DNA from: Hofstenia miamia | Lineage: Eukaryota > Xenacoelomorpha > Acoela > Hofsteniidae | NCBI GenBank assembly: GCA_900660155.1 | Contig: CABFPE010000007.1 | Coordinates: 2,899,893 to 2,945,299 of the forward strand | DNA: 45,407 nucleotides | Reading direction: 5' to 3' | Shown here: positions 33,940-44,918 of the stretch, one piece after another | Position numbering within the stretch: position 1 is the stretch's first letter | How the letters are laid out: the number at the start of each line of letters is the position of its first letter | Program-made: the position numbers and the translations under genes | The notes under the pieces: generated by a model | Databases searched by the model: none | Seen by the model: the letters and a program-made list of their open reading frames with translations, nothing else | What the model was told of the DNA's origin: nothing

Positions 33940-36530
33940 GTAAATTCAGGCCTACTATCGAGGCATACGAACAATATATTTCGTCTATTTATAATGAATT
34001 TATTAAAGTTTACAGCAAGATTGAAAGACGGATACATGCATTTAGTAATTTCAATTTTCCTGATATGAATCCTTCAAAATGTCTATCTCCAAATAACACC
34101 TGCCAATAATTATCGAACTTAATAATTATTGATACAAATGTAGATTATAAAGATAAAATATTTAGTAATCAACCCTAAATGGAAAGGAACGTGAGATTGA
34201 AAAGGGTATTTTGAAGAAACGCTACAATCAAATTTAAAGTGGAGTTGATTCTAAACGATTGCGGGTCAAAAATTTAGAGCTATATGTGGATAGCTAATTA
34301 GTCAGTCTAGATTGACTTATGCTTCTGAGTATTGATGTCATTCTATTCTATACCAATATTAGATCTATGAAATCCTTGAAAAAACGCTTAGAACATTTAA
34401 ATTTTTAACATTTATATGATGTATCAGTGTATCGGTGTATCACCGAAACCTGGCTCTGTAAAAATGAATTAATGCATTATTTCCTGCCTCTCAATACATT
34501 GTTGTTGACTCAAGCCATAGAGATGAATTTGCACATGGAGGGTGTTTAATACTTTTCAAGTCCTGTTTTAAATTTTGTACTTTTAGTAACTGCTCTAAAG
34601 TTGACGTCGCATGTCACGCAATTCTAATAAGTGATTACAATATGTCGTTAGTGTATTGTGTATATAGATAAATTCAGACCTACTATTTGAGGCATACGAA
34701 GAATATATTTCGTCTATTTATAATGAATTTATTAAAGTTTACAGCAACATTGAAAGACGGATATATGTATTTGGTAATTTCAATTTTTCTGATATGAATC
34801 CTTCAAAATGTCTATCTCCAAATAATTATGATCAAGACATCCTGGACTTTAGTTCTATGAATCTCTTTAATATTAAATTAGCTAATAATGAAACACATAT
34901 TGAAGGAAATACTCTCGATCTAGTATTTACTGTTGATGATTGTTTAACAATCAATGATTGCATCAAATGTAGATTATAAAGATAAAATATTTATTAATCA
35001 CCCCTAAATGGAAAGGAACGTGAGATTGAAAAGGGTATTTTGAAGAAACGCTACAATCAAATTTAAAGTGGAGTTGATTCTAAACGATTTCGGGTCAAAA
35101 ATTTAGAGCTATATGTGGATAGCTAATTAGTCAGTCTAGATTGACTTATGCTTCTGAGTATTGATGTCATTCTATTCTATACCAATATTAGATCTATGAA
35201 ATCCTTGAAAAAACGCTTAGAACATTTAAATTTTTAACATTTATATGATGTATCAGTGTATCGGTGTATCACCGAAACCTGGCTCTGTAAAAATGAATTA
35301 ATGCATTATTTCCTGCCTCTCAATACATTGTTGTTGACTCAAGCCATAGAGATGAATTTGCACATGGAGGGTGTTTAATACTTTTCAAGTCCTGTTTTAA
35401 ATTTTGTACTTTTAGTAACTGCTCTAAAGTTGACGTCGCATGTCACGCAATTCTAATAAGTGATTACAATATGTCGTTAGTGTATTGTGTATATAGATAA
35501 ATTCAGACCTACTATTTGAGGCATACGAAGAATATATTTCGTCTATTTATAATGAATTTATTAAAGTTTACAGCAACATTGAAAGACGGATATATGTATT
35601 TGGTAATTTCAATTTTTCTGATATGAATCCTTCAAAATGTCTATCTCCAAATAATTATGATCAAGACATCCTGGACTTTAGTTCTATGAATCTCTTTAAT
35701 ATTAAATTAGCTAATAATGAAACACATATTGAAGGAAATACTCTCGATCTAGTATTTACTGTTGATGATTGTTTCACAATCAATGATTGTATCAAAAATC
35801 CAATGTATTTTATGGATCACTACACGATTTTGTGCGCAACGAATCTCGCATTTTGATAAAAATCAGTATTTAGAATTGAGAAAATGGGAACTTCTCAATT
35901 TTCGTTTTAATACTCTTCTGATGTAGACTTTTAATTTCACAATCACTTTTCTATTTTTCTATTTCGAAGATTGTTTTTGATATAGATTACTATGTGGAAC
36001 AGTGGTATGCCTACATAAGAGACCTTATATCAAATTATTGTCATAGAAAACCGTCTAAACATGCATGCTTTCCTCACACACTGTCAACTTGTTCAATAAA
36101 TGTAAAAACGCACTAAAGAAAAATTTTTTACGGAATTTTAAAGATAAAAATCTGAAATTAAGTTTTGAGTTAAAAGTTCTGTTGAAATTGATAAAATCGT
36201 TTTCATTGAGCATTTGGCAATAAGAAAGGGCATCTATTCTTGTTACCAATTTCTAAAATCACTTTTAGGTACTCACAAATCTGTTTGAATCTCATAGTTA
36301 TTATGATGCTTGTCATCTTTTCAATAATTATTTTATATCAGTTTACGAGTTTAAAAATGAAATTTCATCCCACTTTAATCCAAGTGTTTATAACGAAATT
36401 TATTTTTTCTATTGCTAACACTGATAATCTACTGAGATCTAGCTGTATAAATGGTTGTGGATTGGATGGTATTCTTGCAAAATTCTTAAAGTATTATAGT
36501 TCATCTATATCAGTTAATTTATAGAGTCAA
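33940..36530 (+). mobile_element. LINE-A 5' half (endonuclease and start of RT)
   Basis: Plus-strand non-LTR retrotransposon. The endonuclease (EEP fold) is visible as NIRSMKSLKKRLEHLNF, TETWLCKNEL, EAYEEYISSIYNEF, FNFSDMNPSKCLSP, LDFSSMNLFNIKLA, NTLDLVFTVDD and MDHYTILCATN. It is broken by frameshifts. The start of the RT follows at 36430-36520 (SSCINGCGLDGILAKFLKYY, the GPDGIP-type block). The sequence then breaks at about 36525-36535, where LINE-B sits in the opposite direction. LINE-A resumes at about 37755 with IFKKCLSDEYYPTRWK, the block that normally follows. Confidence 0.88.
34136..35796 (+). repeat. Tandem 829-bp repeats of the LINE-A endonuclease region
   Basis: 34141-34969 and 34970-35798 are nearly identical (about six differences by eye) at offset 829. 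A shorter, more diverged and internally deleted third unit precedes them (33940-34135). Each full unit spans most of the endonuclease domain. The last unit continues into the normal downstream sequence, so this is duplication inside the element, not three insertions. Confidence 0.92.
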
Positions 36531-36534
36531 AGCA

Positions 36535-37745
36535 AATTTATTGCTTAAATGTATATAAAAACTATAAACTAACACATGACAGAAATATTTACAAAACTAA
36601 TTAAATATGCAATATTAATTAAAGGGCAGTTTTAAAAGTAATTTGACTATGCGTTGAGTTTATTATCTATGCCCAATATTGTTTGCCTACTTAATAGAAA
36701 TTGTTTTATTTTTTCTTGAAGTGTTTATAGTTGTTCTCACATTTTATATCAATACTTAAATCATTCCATAAGATTGAACATTTAAAAGAGAATGAATCTT
36801 GACGATTATTGATGCTAAAAAGTGTTTTACTTCTTTTATTGATTTTGGTGTAATTATTAAGAAAACTAAATTCATGGATAAATTTGTGAATCATACATAA
36901 TTATTGGTAGTGAATAAAGTAACTCGGGGCCAATATATCATATGATGATCTTAATTGCGTTATGGATACATGTTTTTCAATATAATTAAGTGTTCTAAAT
37001 GCTCAGTTAAACATTTTTGCTAATGATGAACGTTTTTGCGATGTGAGATTTTGAAAAAGAAATGCACAGTAATTAAATTGACTTAAGACAAATGAATGAA
37101 TTAGTTCTACATGCGACGATTTTCCTACATGGCTCAAATGGTACAAATATTTTATTCCACATGCAATCTTTTTTAATTTGTGGGAGAAGAAATTATCGAA
37201 TTGTAAGTCATTGTCTATTAATACACCTAGATAGTTTACACATTTACTTTGACTAATTTCGCTATCACAAACATTAATTTTAAAATTTTTAGTAAGCTTT
37301 TGTTGTTGTTTAGATGAAAAGATGATAAATTGAGTTTTGTCAGAATTGATTTTTAGTTTATTAAAATTGATATATGTTACGAGGTTTTCAATATCTTTTG
37401 TCAAATGGTTATTTGCCTCAAAGGGATTTTTTGCTGTTCGTAATATACAAGTATCATCTGCGTATTGATAAATAGTTCCATTTGTCAAGGATTTTGAAAT
37501 ATCATTTACGTATAATGCAAATAGAATGGGTCCTAATACAGTTCCTTGGGCATACCAAGATTTTTAGTAGTATACTCTGAAAAAATGTGGTCGACTTTAA
37601 CTCGTTGTTTGCGATTGCTTAATAAAATCATAATAAAGTTTATTGCACTGAAACTAAAACCTTGTCGCCTTACTTTTTGTTTTAAAATATCGAAATTCAT
37701 TGAGTTAAATGCTTTACTTAAATCAAGTAAATATAACATAAATCA
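36535..37745 (-). mobile_element. LINE-B, 5'-truncated, inserted into LINE-A
   Basis: Minus-strand non-LTR retrotransposon, starting mid-RT at about 37745: YLLDLSKAFNSMNFDIL, the PQGTVLGPIL block (after a frameshift near 37555), then a 161-codon frame from 37488 with IYQYADDTCIL, NKLKINSDKTQFIIF, VNYLGVLIDNDLQF and SHVELIHSFVLSQFNYCAFLF. The C-terminus at 36894-36706 has CSILWNDLSIDIK...FKKK, the usual WN-LP / FK end block. 5' truncation and tail side fit target-primed insertion. A nearly 20-bp repeat (CAAGYAAATATAACAT) flanks the 37745 junction and may be part of the target duplication. Confidence 0.9.
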
Positions 37746-37754
37746 AGCAAATAT

Positions 37755-38930
37755 AACATATTTAAAAAATGTTTATCTGATGAATATTACCCAACACGTT
37801 GGAAAATTGCTAAAGTTATACCAATTCATAAAAAAGGCTCAAAGTCAGAAGTAATCAATTATCGGCTAATCTCAATTTTGCCAAAAATTTCGTTGATATT
37901 TGAAAAGATAATTTCTAATGAACTTATACCCATTTTTAAAACATTAACCCTCAAACAGCATGGTTTTTGCCGTAATCGATCGACCATTGCTCAATTGCTG
38001 AGTTATCCTGTGTAAATACTTATTCTTTATGTTGCAAATATTGCCCTAGCAAGTCTATACTTCGATTCTAGCAAAGCCTTTGACTTAGTGCCGCAAGAAT
38101 TACTAATAAATAATTAAGTGACATTGGCGCAAATTTTTTGAAGCTTCTTGCAAGTTATCTCATTAATCTTAAACTAAGTCTGTAACGAGTGAAGTACCGC
38201 AAGGTTCCTGACTGGGCCGATTTTATTCTTGATCTTTATAAATGACTTACCAGACTGTTGCCTTAATACATGTTACATGTATGCCGATGATGTCAAGATT
38301 ACAGATACATCGTTTAAGTTACTAAGTAAAGATAGACAATATTTTTGAGTGGGCAAACCGAAATAATATGAAATTCAATCCATGAAAGCTTAATGATGTC
38401 ATTTCTGGAAAAAGTGATATTCCATTAAGCATTGAAAAAATTTCAGTTAAGGATCTTAAAATTATGCTTACGTCAAATATGAGCTGGTCTCTTCATATTG
38501 AAATGAAACTAAGAAACAGCTCATCAAAATTTGGTTTCATTTAACAAAACTTACTTTTTTCTACATTGCATAAATGTCTTGTATTATCGGGACTGTTATA
38601 TGGATCAGTTATCTGGTATGCTAATATCAGTGAGGTTATCAAACTTGAGCTTTTTCAGAAAAAATGTATTAAATGGATTACTCGAAGGCTAGATTGTAGA
38701 AGTGAAATTAATTTACAAATTTTACCAATATCAATGAGACTAGCTTTTGAATATTGAATATTTAATCGACTAATTACAAAATACTGATTTTAACAATGAA
38801 ATATGTATCAGTGAATATGCTTATGTAGTGCTTGCATCTCCAATTGATACAGAAACTATGGTTTGTGGTTATTGTAATTTACTATGTTGATGACAATAAA
38901 TTATATTATTATTATTATATATGTATATAT
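37755..38930 (+). mobile_element. LINE-A 3' half, copy 2
   Basis: Continues LINE-A after the LINE-B insertion: WKLLKLYQFIKKAQSQK appears in the open frame, while the true RT frame reads WKIAKVIPIHKKGS. NYRLISILP, KQHGFCRNRSTIAQLL, SKAFDLVPQELL, YADDVKI and the C-terminal LLYGSVIWY (38566-38757) follow, then an ATT-rich tail at about 38895-38930. It shares its stops and frameshifts with copy 1, so the decay predates the duplication. Confidence 0.88.
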
Positions 38931-39322
38931 TGGCTCATGACATTTCAGGCCCAACCCAGCCCATACCCAGCATAGCCCATGGACAACCCAGCCAATTTCC
39001 ATCTCTGGTTGGATTATGTACCGAGTAATGGGTCAAAATTTTGAAAACTGCCAGGTCAGAGAAATGTATTGCTTCAAGAATTTCTCCGAAATACAAGTGA
39101 AAACCTAGGCATGCATTTCCATTTAGTATGCAATCTAATATGCTATAAAAAACCTACTCTTAAATTAATGTTAATGACATTGTTTCCTGTTGGCTTTGTC
39201 AAACACTTGCAAATACAACTCGGGTCAAAAGCTGAGTGTCTGACCCATGGGTCGGGTCATGGGTCAATTGTCTGCGGGTCGGGTTGGGTCGTGGGTCAAA
39301 ATATGTGAGCCATTTGCCACTC
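38931..39322. mobile_element. GGGTC-rich MITE-like element, copy 2
   Basis: Same as 1849-2240, no difference noticed by eye. It directly follows the LINE-A tail in both copies. Confidence 0.55.
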
Positions 39323-39885
39323 TGCACAATAAAAGCATTACTATCAGATGAAGCAGTTGCAAATTCGTAATGGAATTTTATCACAATTCTTTATTCTACC
39401 GCATTTCTGGTTGACAAAAATTGAGTGTGTATTACAATAAAGCAATCACATTAATTTAATTTATGCAAACAGAATCAGCTCTCAAAAGCACTTGCTTTGA
39501 ATATCATGTTCCGTTCTTAATTAGGCCGAAGTATTGTGGAGTGACTCCGTATTTTTAACAATTAACAATTTTATATTAACAAAAACTTAATTTCAAAATC
39601 GTACAAGAATGCATTTCAAAATCTAAATGGAAAATATTGTCTAAAATAGCTAGCTTTATTTGTAGTTGCAATATGCATGCAAAATATATATTTACAAACA
39701 GACAGTTTAAAAACTACAAACTACACTGTACAATAAAAAAGATTAACTAGCCATATAAAATTTTTAGTAACATTTACAGTTTAAAATACAATTAAAAAAT
39801 ACTATGCTAAAATGTTTTGCCATGTATTCATTGAAATTTATTAAGAACTTCGTTATTCGGATTTATTTTCATCAAAATCCTTATA

Positions 39886-40464
39886 TTACTTTATGTTGTT
39901 CTCTATTACTTTAACCTGAATGAACAGCGTGTCATCCAAGATGTGCCTATTATTTGGATCTAGTAGCTTGCTCAATTCATAAAATTGAGAAAGTCCATTG
40001 TCGGGGTTTGCTTCTGAATTCGGCTTTTGAAAAGATGCGCACGAATTCGATTTAAATTGAAAAACGTGATGCATTGAGGGAATGCTCGACATCAGCACAA
40101 ATTTAAAAATTCCTTGAAAGGGCCACTTCAGAATTGCATCATGATCCGTTTTCAAGATGCTCACATACAATGATACATGACTATCCTTGCCTTTGTCCAC
40201 TCCATGGAGGAATATTCTTAAACGCATTCTGTATCCATACCTCCCACCAACTAGGAATGTGGGAGACGAGAGTCCATTATCATTAATATTAATTTGTTCA
40301 TATAGTGTTCTGAAATTTGTAATAGGCCAAATTAGTTCACCATTATCAGGTTCACTTAAATATGATGTCGAATTAAAATCTGTACTGATTCCTCTAGTAA
40401 TGCCATTCTGAAGTACACGAATAGACTTTTCAAGTTCGGAAATCTTTTTCTCCAAATTTTCACA
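39886..40464 (-). CDS. TRAF-like gene C, terminal exon with TRAF-C/MATH domain
   Basis: A minus-strand exon of 192 codons plus stop from TTTAG|TGTGAA. It starts CENLEKKISELEKSIRVLQ (coiled coil), then WPITNFRTLYE, SPTFLVGGRYGYRMRLR, IFLHGVDKGKDSHVSLYVSI, LKWPFQGIFKFVLMSS, QFYELSKLLD and DDTLFIQVKVIE. All TRAF-C signatures are present and there is no disruption. Most differences from gene A's exon leave the frame intact, and many are third-position changes, which suggests selection on the protein. Candidate AATAAA on the minus strand lies at 39862-39867. The same 3' flank is shared with gene A at about 98% identity. Confidence 0.9.
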   Translation of the reverse strand, partial: CENLEKKISELEKSIRVLQNGITRGISTDFNSTSYLSEPDNGELIWPITNFRTLYEQININDNGLSSPTFLVGGRYGYRMRLRIFLHGVDKGKDSHVSLYVSILKTDHDAILKWPFQGIFKFVLMSSIPSMHHVFQFKSNSCASFQKPNSEANPDNGLSQFYELSKLLDPNNRHILDDTLFIQVKVIENNIK

Positions 40465-41421
40465 CTAAATAAGGATGATATATGATATCTGTTTAAAACG
40501 TAAGTAAAGAATTCCTTAAAACGATTTCTTGTGGCACCAGTGGACTTTCTGGTATAGACCAGGCTAGTTTGTTTTTGTTTTAAGATCTTATTTTATATTT
40601 GTTAATAATTACTTGTTTTTTAACTTACATTTGTATATAAATAAACCATAGTTAGTTAATTTTACATGGAAGAATATGCGTCACTATTTCTGATTAATGA
40701 CGCAAATATCTTCTACACTAGAACATTTTTGGCAAATGAAAAAGTCCGGCAAGAAATGTGTCAAACATAGTCAATTGGTTTATGATGACAGAATAGAGAA
40801 ATCTTTAGATGTTAACAAGTCTTATCTGTGCTGATCTGCCCTTACTTAGTACAGCTCTCATATTGATAGTTAAGAACTACATCATTTCACTCTATTTCAA
40901 AACGGATTGATGGCTATTTCCCAAAAGGCTGAGATTAAGTTGTAAGGCTCACAGCTTTTATCAACTATTCAATTGTCGCTTTTAGAAAATGAGATCTTGA
41001 TGGAATTCATTTTGAAAATAAAACTCCCAAATGGAATTTTCATTTCTACGAAAAATACTAATTTGTTTAAATTACCATCATACATATATGTTTACAATTT
41101 AAATTTTACAATGTTCCTCAATAATTTTTTTCACATATATTTTTCAAAAATATTTTAGCTCTGTGTAATAGCTTCCTTCAACTGCAATGATAAATTTTAC
41201 ATATCGCATCATAAACACTTATGTAATTAAGTTTTCATAAAAAAGACAAGACGTCTGTTGGAATATCGTCATAACTATATCCGTAGTGGTTATCAATCTA
41301 GAACTATTCTATAAATATTTTCTTTCAAAGTTTCCACCACTGCATATTAAAAGTTGTTCTATATGTTTAAATTTGTAGCTACGTATATAATGCTGGTTTT
41401 AAAAATAAATTCACCAATTAC
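40465..41421 (-). other. Gene C intron
   Basis: A 957-bp intron with the same donor and acceptor context as A and B. AT-rich. No transposon recognised. Confidence 0.75.
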
Positions 41422-41607
41422 TTCATTTGCGGCTTTTAGAGCTGTTCTTTCTGAGGAATCCAACTTTGAATACATTTGAGTGAAATCATTTGTAAGCACT
41501 TCTACACAGCCTTCCAACTTCTGAAATTCTTTTGACCATATTTTGTCAAATAGTTTGAGTTTTTGCAATGCTTCCATTGATTGTACATCATTCGTACTTT
41601 CAAGCAT
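41422..41607 (-). CDS. TRAF-like gene C, coiled-coil exon
   Basis: A 62-codon minus-strand exon from TTTAG|ATGCTTGAA to GCAAATGAA|GTAATT. It is nine codons shorter than in gene B, all in the variable N-terminal part. The conserved helical part reads WSKEFQKLEGCVEVLTNDF, QMYSKLDSSERTALKAANE. It joins the MATH exon in phase 0. No disruption. Confidence 0.82.
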
Positions 41608-41896
41608 CTAAATATGAATTTATTTTACAAATAGTAGTGAAGTCTGTGAAAATTCAGAATGATATTTTCAATAGTAACTATCTTGTTACTAGTTACAATG
41701 ATTAAATCGTTTGAATTGCGCTATAATATTTGAGATTGACGTTTTAACACACTTCCAACTTTTCGCATGTTACCCGTCCACTTCGTGGATTGGACTTGAT
41801 GAATAATATGCCAAACAACTGCTAATGAAATTTCATATCAGATGGTGTATATATAAATAGTTACGTAGATATACACGTTTAAAGACACAACGTTTG

Positions 41897-41990
41897 CAGG
41901 GCCAGATTAACGCGGAGGCCAGTGCCTCAGGGGCCATGCCTTTACTGCTCTCAAACTTAAAAATGCTTAATATTTGAAACTCGAAATAAT
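41897..41990 (+). mobile_element. Solo hAT-like terminus
   Basis: CAGGGCCAGATTAACGCGGA followed by GGCC and CAGGGGCC motifs resembles the left end of many animal hAT elements. No partner end or target duplication was found downstream, so it is a fragment. Confidence 0.5.
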
Positions 41991-42225
41991 AAAATTCCCT
42001 TGAATTATCGAATCACCGCAAAATGAAAAGTTGGGTCGTTAATTTTGTGCTTGGGATTTATTATAATTATTCTTTGATAATCCCCTACAGTTTGTGTTTA
42101 AAATTAATTGATTGTTACTAGGATTATCATGTTTTTTTTCAAAATTATATGTTGGTTTATGTTGGTTTCATATGTAAAAAGCGCATACAGTTTTCAAAAA
42201 CTGTTTTTCTTTATCATTTCGGTAG

Positions 42226-42362
42226 TGGCAGATCAACTGCATATGAAATTTGATGGCAGTAGTTTATGGTAGTAACGTATAACATGCAATTATGGAAGCT
42301 TTAGAAGTAATTGATCTAGACAAGCGATCGCTGAATATGGCTAGCGAGGAATTTCTCTAGAA
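42226..42362. other. Conserved block shared with gene A (possible exon)
   Basis: Counterpart of 8870-9045. It keeps GCAGATCAA, CATATG, TTAGAAGTAATTGAT and the preceding pyrimidine tract with GGTAG. The plus-strand frame differs from A by mostly conservative changes around LEVID. The minus-strand frame shares SITSK and the final stop. Confidence 0.45.
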
Positions 42363-42381
42363 TAATCCCTGCTCTCATTAA

Positions 42382-42923
42382 CACTAGAACCCTGAAAATT
42401 CGATAAATGCCGGAGGTGTTCAGAATTCTCGTCTAAAAGGTAAGTCTGAAAGATGTGAAAAACTTATTACAAGTAATGTTTTGCAATTTTCAAAAAATAT
42501 TTAAGGCAAAAGGTTTAGAAAATTTTCACCTGATGCAGCTGCACAAATATGCCAGATAGATTTGAGTAGCATCTAGGGTTTCGCTGTCCGGTCCGGGCTT
42601 GGACCGAAATTTTCTGCCACTGTTCATTTCTGTGCTAACATAAATGCTGAACATAACAGCTAGTAGTATTAGTGGTCATATTTGAGGGTTGCAAGCGAAT
42701 AGTATGTTATCAAATACTTTGCTAAAATTAGTTTTTTGATTAATCATATCATTAAAGTTGCAAAATTAATAAATGTCGTAGATTTTTCCCATTAGATGTC
42801 TCATTGTTCATGGCATGTAATATGAGATGTAAGAATAAAAGTGTTCAAATCTGACCACTTAGGTTTTTTAGTGTTTATGCTAATTCAAGGAAAATTAAAT
42901 GATAAGTAATCACACACTTTCAT
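42382..42923 (+). mobile_element. piggyBac-type left end and unassigned sequence
   Basis: TTAA at 42378-42381 is followed by CACTAGAACCCTG, sharing the CACTAGAA terminus of the element at 11940. No matching right end was found. 42583-42601 holds a small inverted GGTCC/GGACC. The rest is unrecognised. Confidence 0.45.
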
Positions 42924-43010
42924 AATTTCCTTGACAAAAGCTAATTAGTCCAAGATTGTGTCAACACGATTTTAAGCAAAGCACTTAATTAAAATATAAT
43001 TGCAAATATT
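42924..43010. repeat. Direct repeat, left copy (duplicated flank)
   Basis: 87 bp repeated at 43156-43242 (offset 232) at roughly 90% identity. It includes TGTCAACACGATTTTAA and TGCAAATATT. It is preceded by ATAA where the right copy has TTAA. Confidence 0.9.
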
Positions 43011-43153
43011 ACCTCGCACTAAACTAGACGCCTTACGTTGTTATTAATACGTATGAAGACGTATCTATCTCGTTCAAAGTCGTATTACATCAGTTTATAT
43101 GAATATAAGAAATAATTTTTTCGTTAATTTTTCATAATTCATGCAGTAGAGGG
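43011..43153 (-). mobile_element. One-ended piggyBac-type terminus
   Basis: 143 bp ending CAGTAGAGGG directly before TTAA (43154-43157). On the reverse strand this reads TTAA-CCCTCTACTG, a piggyBac-style terminus. The other end is missing and replaced by a copy of the right flank. Confidence 0.5.
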
Positions 43154-43155
43154 TT

Positions 43156-43242
43156 AATTTCCTTGACAAAACCTAATAAATCCCAGATTGTGTCAACACG
43201 ATTTTAAACAAAGCACTTAATTAAAATGTAATTGCAAATATT
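43156..43242. repeat. Direct repeat, right copy
   Basis: Second copy of 42924-43010, here preceded by the intact TTAA target. Confidence 0.9.
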
Positions 43243-43714
43243 CTAGACAATAATTTATGAGCAATACACAATTTGGTTTTAAAGGCTCCGTTACAAAATT
43301 ACACAAAACTTACGGCAAAATGTTAGTGAACAACAATTTTCTATATGCGGCCTAGTCACGTATAATTCGGGAAAGATTAGATTCAATTATAAAAAGAACA
43401 GGAGTATTCTGATATTTTGACTTCTGGTTTATACTTGTAGTGTACTGATATTCATGTATAAAGAGTTTAGATAGATGTACCATGTGCGTAAAAATGCAAA
43501 CAACAGGTTTACTGAACTTTTATTGAGTTCTTTTCATCCCCCAATACGTTGCTTAGATATATATTAATATGTATATATTTAAAAAACTGGTGGGTCTGGA
43601 GTATGTCTGGTATATGCTTCGCAGTGAAAATGAGAGCTTATTTCCTTTAATACTTTTTGGAAATAAGTGGCGTTTGATAGCAAATATCAACCTATATATA
43701 TATATATATTTCAC

Positions 43715-43818
43715 ATGATTCATCCAAATCCAATAGGCCAATGGAATCTTGAATATTTCTGTTTTCAGCTTTTTCAAACTATCTTTCACACTTTGAATTT
43801 GTTTCCAAACAAAATTTA
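43715..43818 (-). CDS. Candidate upstream exon of gene C
   Basis: On the minus strand, acceptor GTTAG|TAAATT and donor CAT|GTGAAA bound a frame reading NFVWKQIQSVKDSLKKLK, then TEIFKIPLAYWIWMNH. It aligns with 9804-9915 of gene A in frame, with length change in threes, and looks like a further coiled-coil segment. It is open here. Splice partners were not established, and it could be a conserved non-coding block. Confidence 0.45.
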
Positions 43819-43959
43819 CTAACATATTACTATGTAGTTTTTGCAAATTTTCTACTCTTTATGACCAAAGTTTCTTTTAATCATTTCTATTCCATTGCAA
43901 AGACTGAATTTTTTTTAAATATTTTGAAAATTTGTATTATTAAAGGTTCATAAGACTTA

Positions 43960-44860
43960 CTTACTTGAGAAAATTCAAACAATATTAAAAATGGAAGTTA
44001 TCCTTAAACTATAAGGAACTTATCATTACGTCATTTCAAAGCATAACTTTCCTTAATACATTTTTTATTATTTTAAATATTCAAATCAAATCTGTAATTT
44101 AGAGAGGTGTAACTAATTACTAATGCTAACTCAACATTGTGAAAAATATTGAAATGGGTTAAATTTGAGCAACTGTGTTATGTAACAATAGGAGTGAAAA
44201 AACGGTAATAAATAATTGATGGTCATACTTTGGTTTCAGTAAGGTCTGCAAGCTAGTCAATAGATATGCTGAAATAAAATTGTTTAACGACCCTAATTCC
44301 TTTTGCGACTTTTGAAAACCTTTGGTTTCCCTAAAAAAAATTAAACTCGTTGAACTCAGAAACTAATGAAAGTATTTGAAATCTGAAAACACCACAAGAT
44401 AGAGAATTTACTCGCCTTTTTTTGCTGTAATTCGCCACATTGCGCTGTTTCGTTCAGGTGCGCAAAGAATTTTTTTAGAATTAACAACAGACATTTTGTT
44501 CTTCAGAAATCTTAACATTGCACTACTCCAAATATATATTTTCATAGATAATTACTGCAGAATTACACCAGTAGCATTCAGGGTATTTTTTTATAATTGA
44601 CAACAGAAATTTTGTGCAGCCTATTTGTACATTCCAGTGCTTCAGCAGTGTATGAACAACCAGACTAAATGTATTAGATCTTGCTGCAGGTATAGATCTT
44701 TATGAATCGTTTTTAGTTATATTAAGTTTGTCTCGATAATCATGGTGGTAGTCCATCAAAATCACTGGTATATAGGCAACCCTTCAATTTTTTCCATTTT
44801 CTTCGACAATGGTACTGATTCTTCTAAAGCTGGAAATCCTTTATTAGTTTTCAAAATGCA
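43960..44860 (-). other. Upstream block C shared with genes A and B
   Basis: 43960-44290 aligns with 10027-10410, and 44640-44860 with 10440-10700 and 27640-27870. On the minus strand, acceptor CTGCAG|CAAGAT is kept. After it a frame stays open for about 60 codons in C only, with ECYWCNS. A and B do not share that frame, so coding is not claimed. Confidence 0.5.
44320..44440. repeat. Dispersed repeat family R1, fragment
   Basis: Shares ACACCACAAGATAGAGAA and neighbouring bases with 7818-7850 and, less closely, 22622-22670. Confidence 0.55.
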
Positions 44861-44918
44861 TAAAATAATTCCAAAACATCAGATATTCTTTTACAAAATT
44901 AAAATTAAATTTGCTTAC

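Larger units (their letters stand above)
37421..40464. repeat. Duplicated block, copy 2 (pairs with 341-3377)
   Basis: Second copy of the LINE nest, MITE, 3' flank and last exon of a TRAF-like gene. Here the LINE-B sequence continues beyond the block edge at 37421, so copy 2 has the original context and copy 1 the truncated one. Identity falls stepwise from the LINE part to the exon. Confidence 0.92.
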
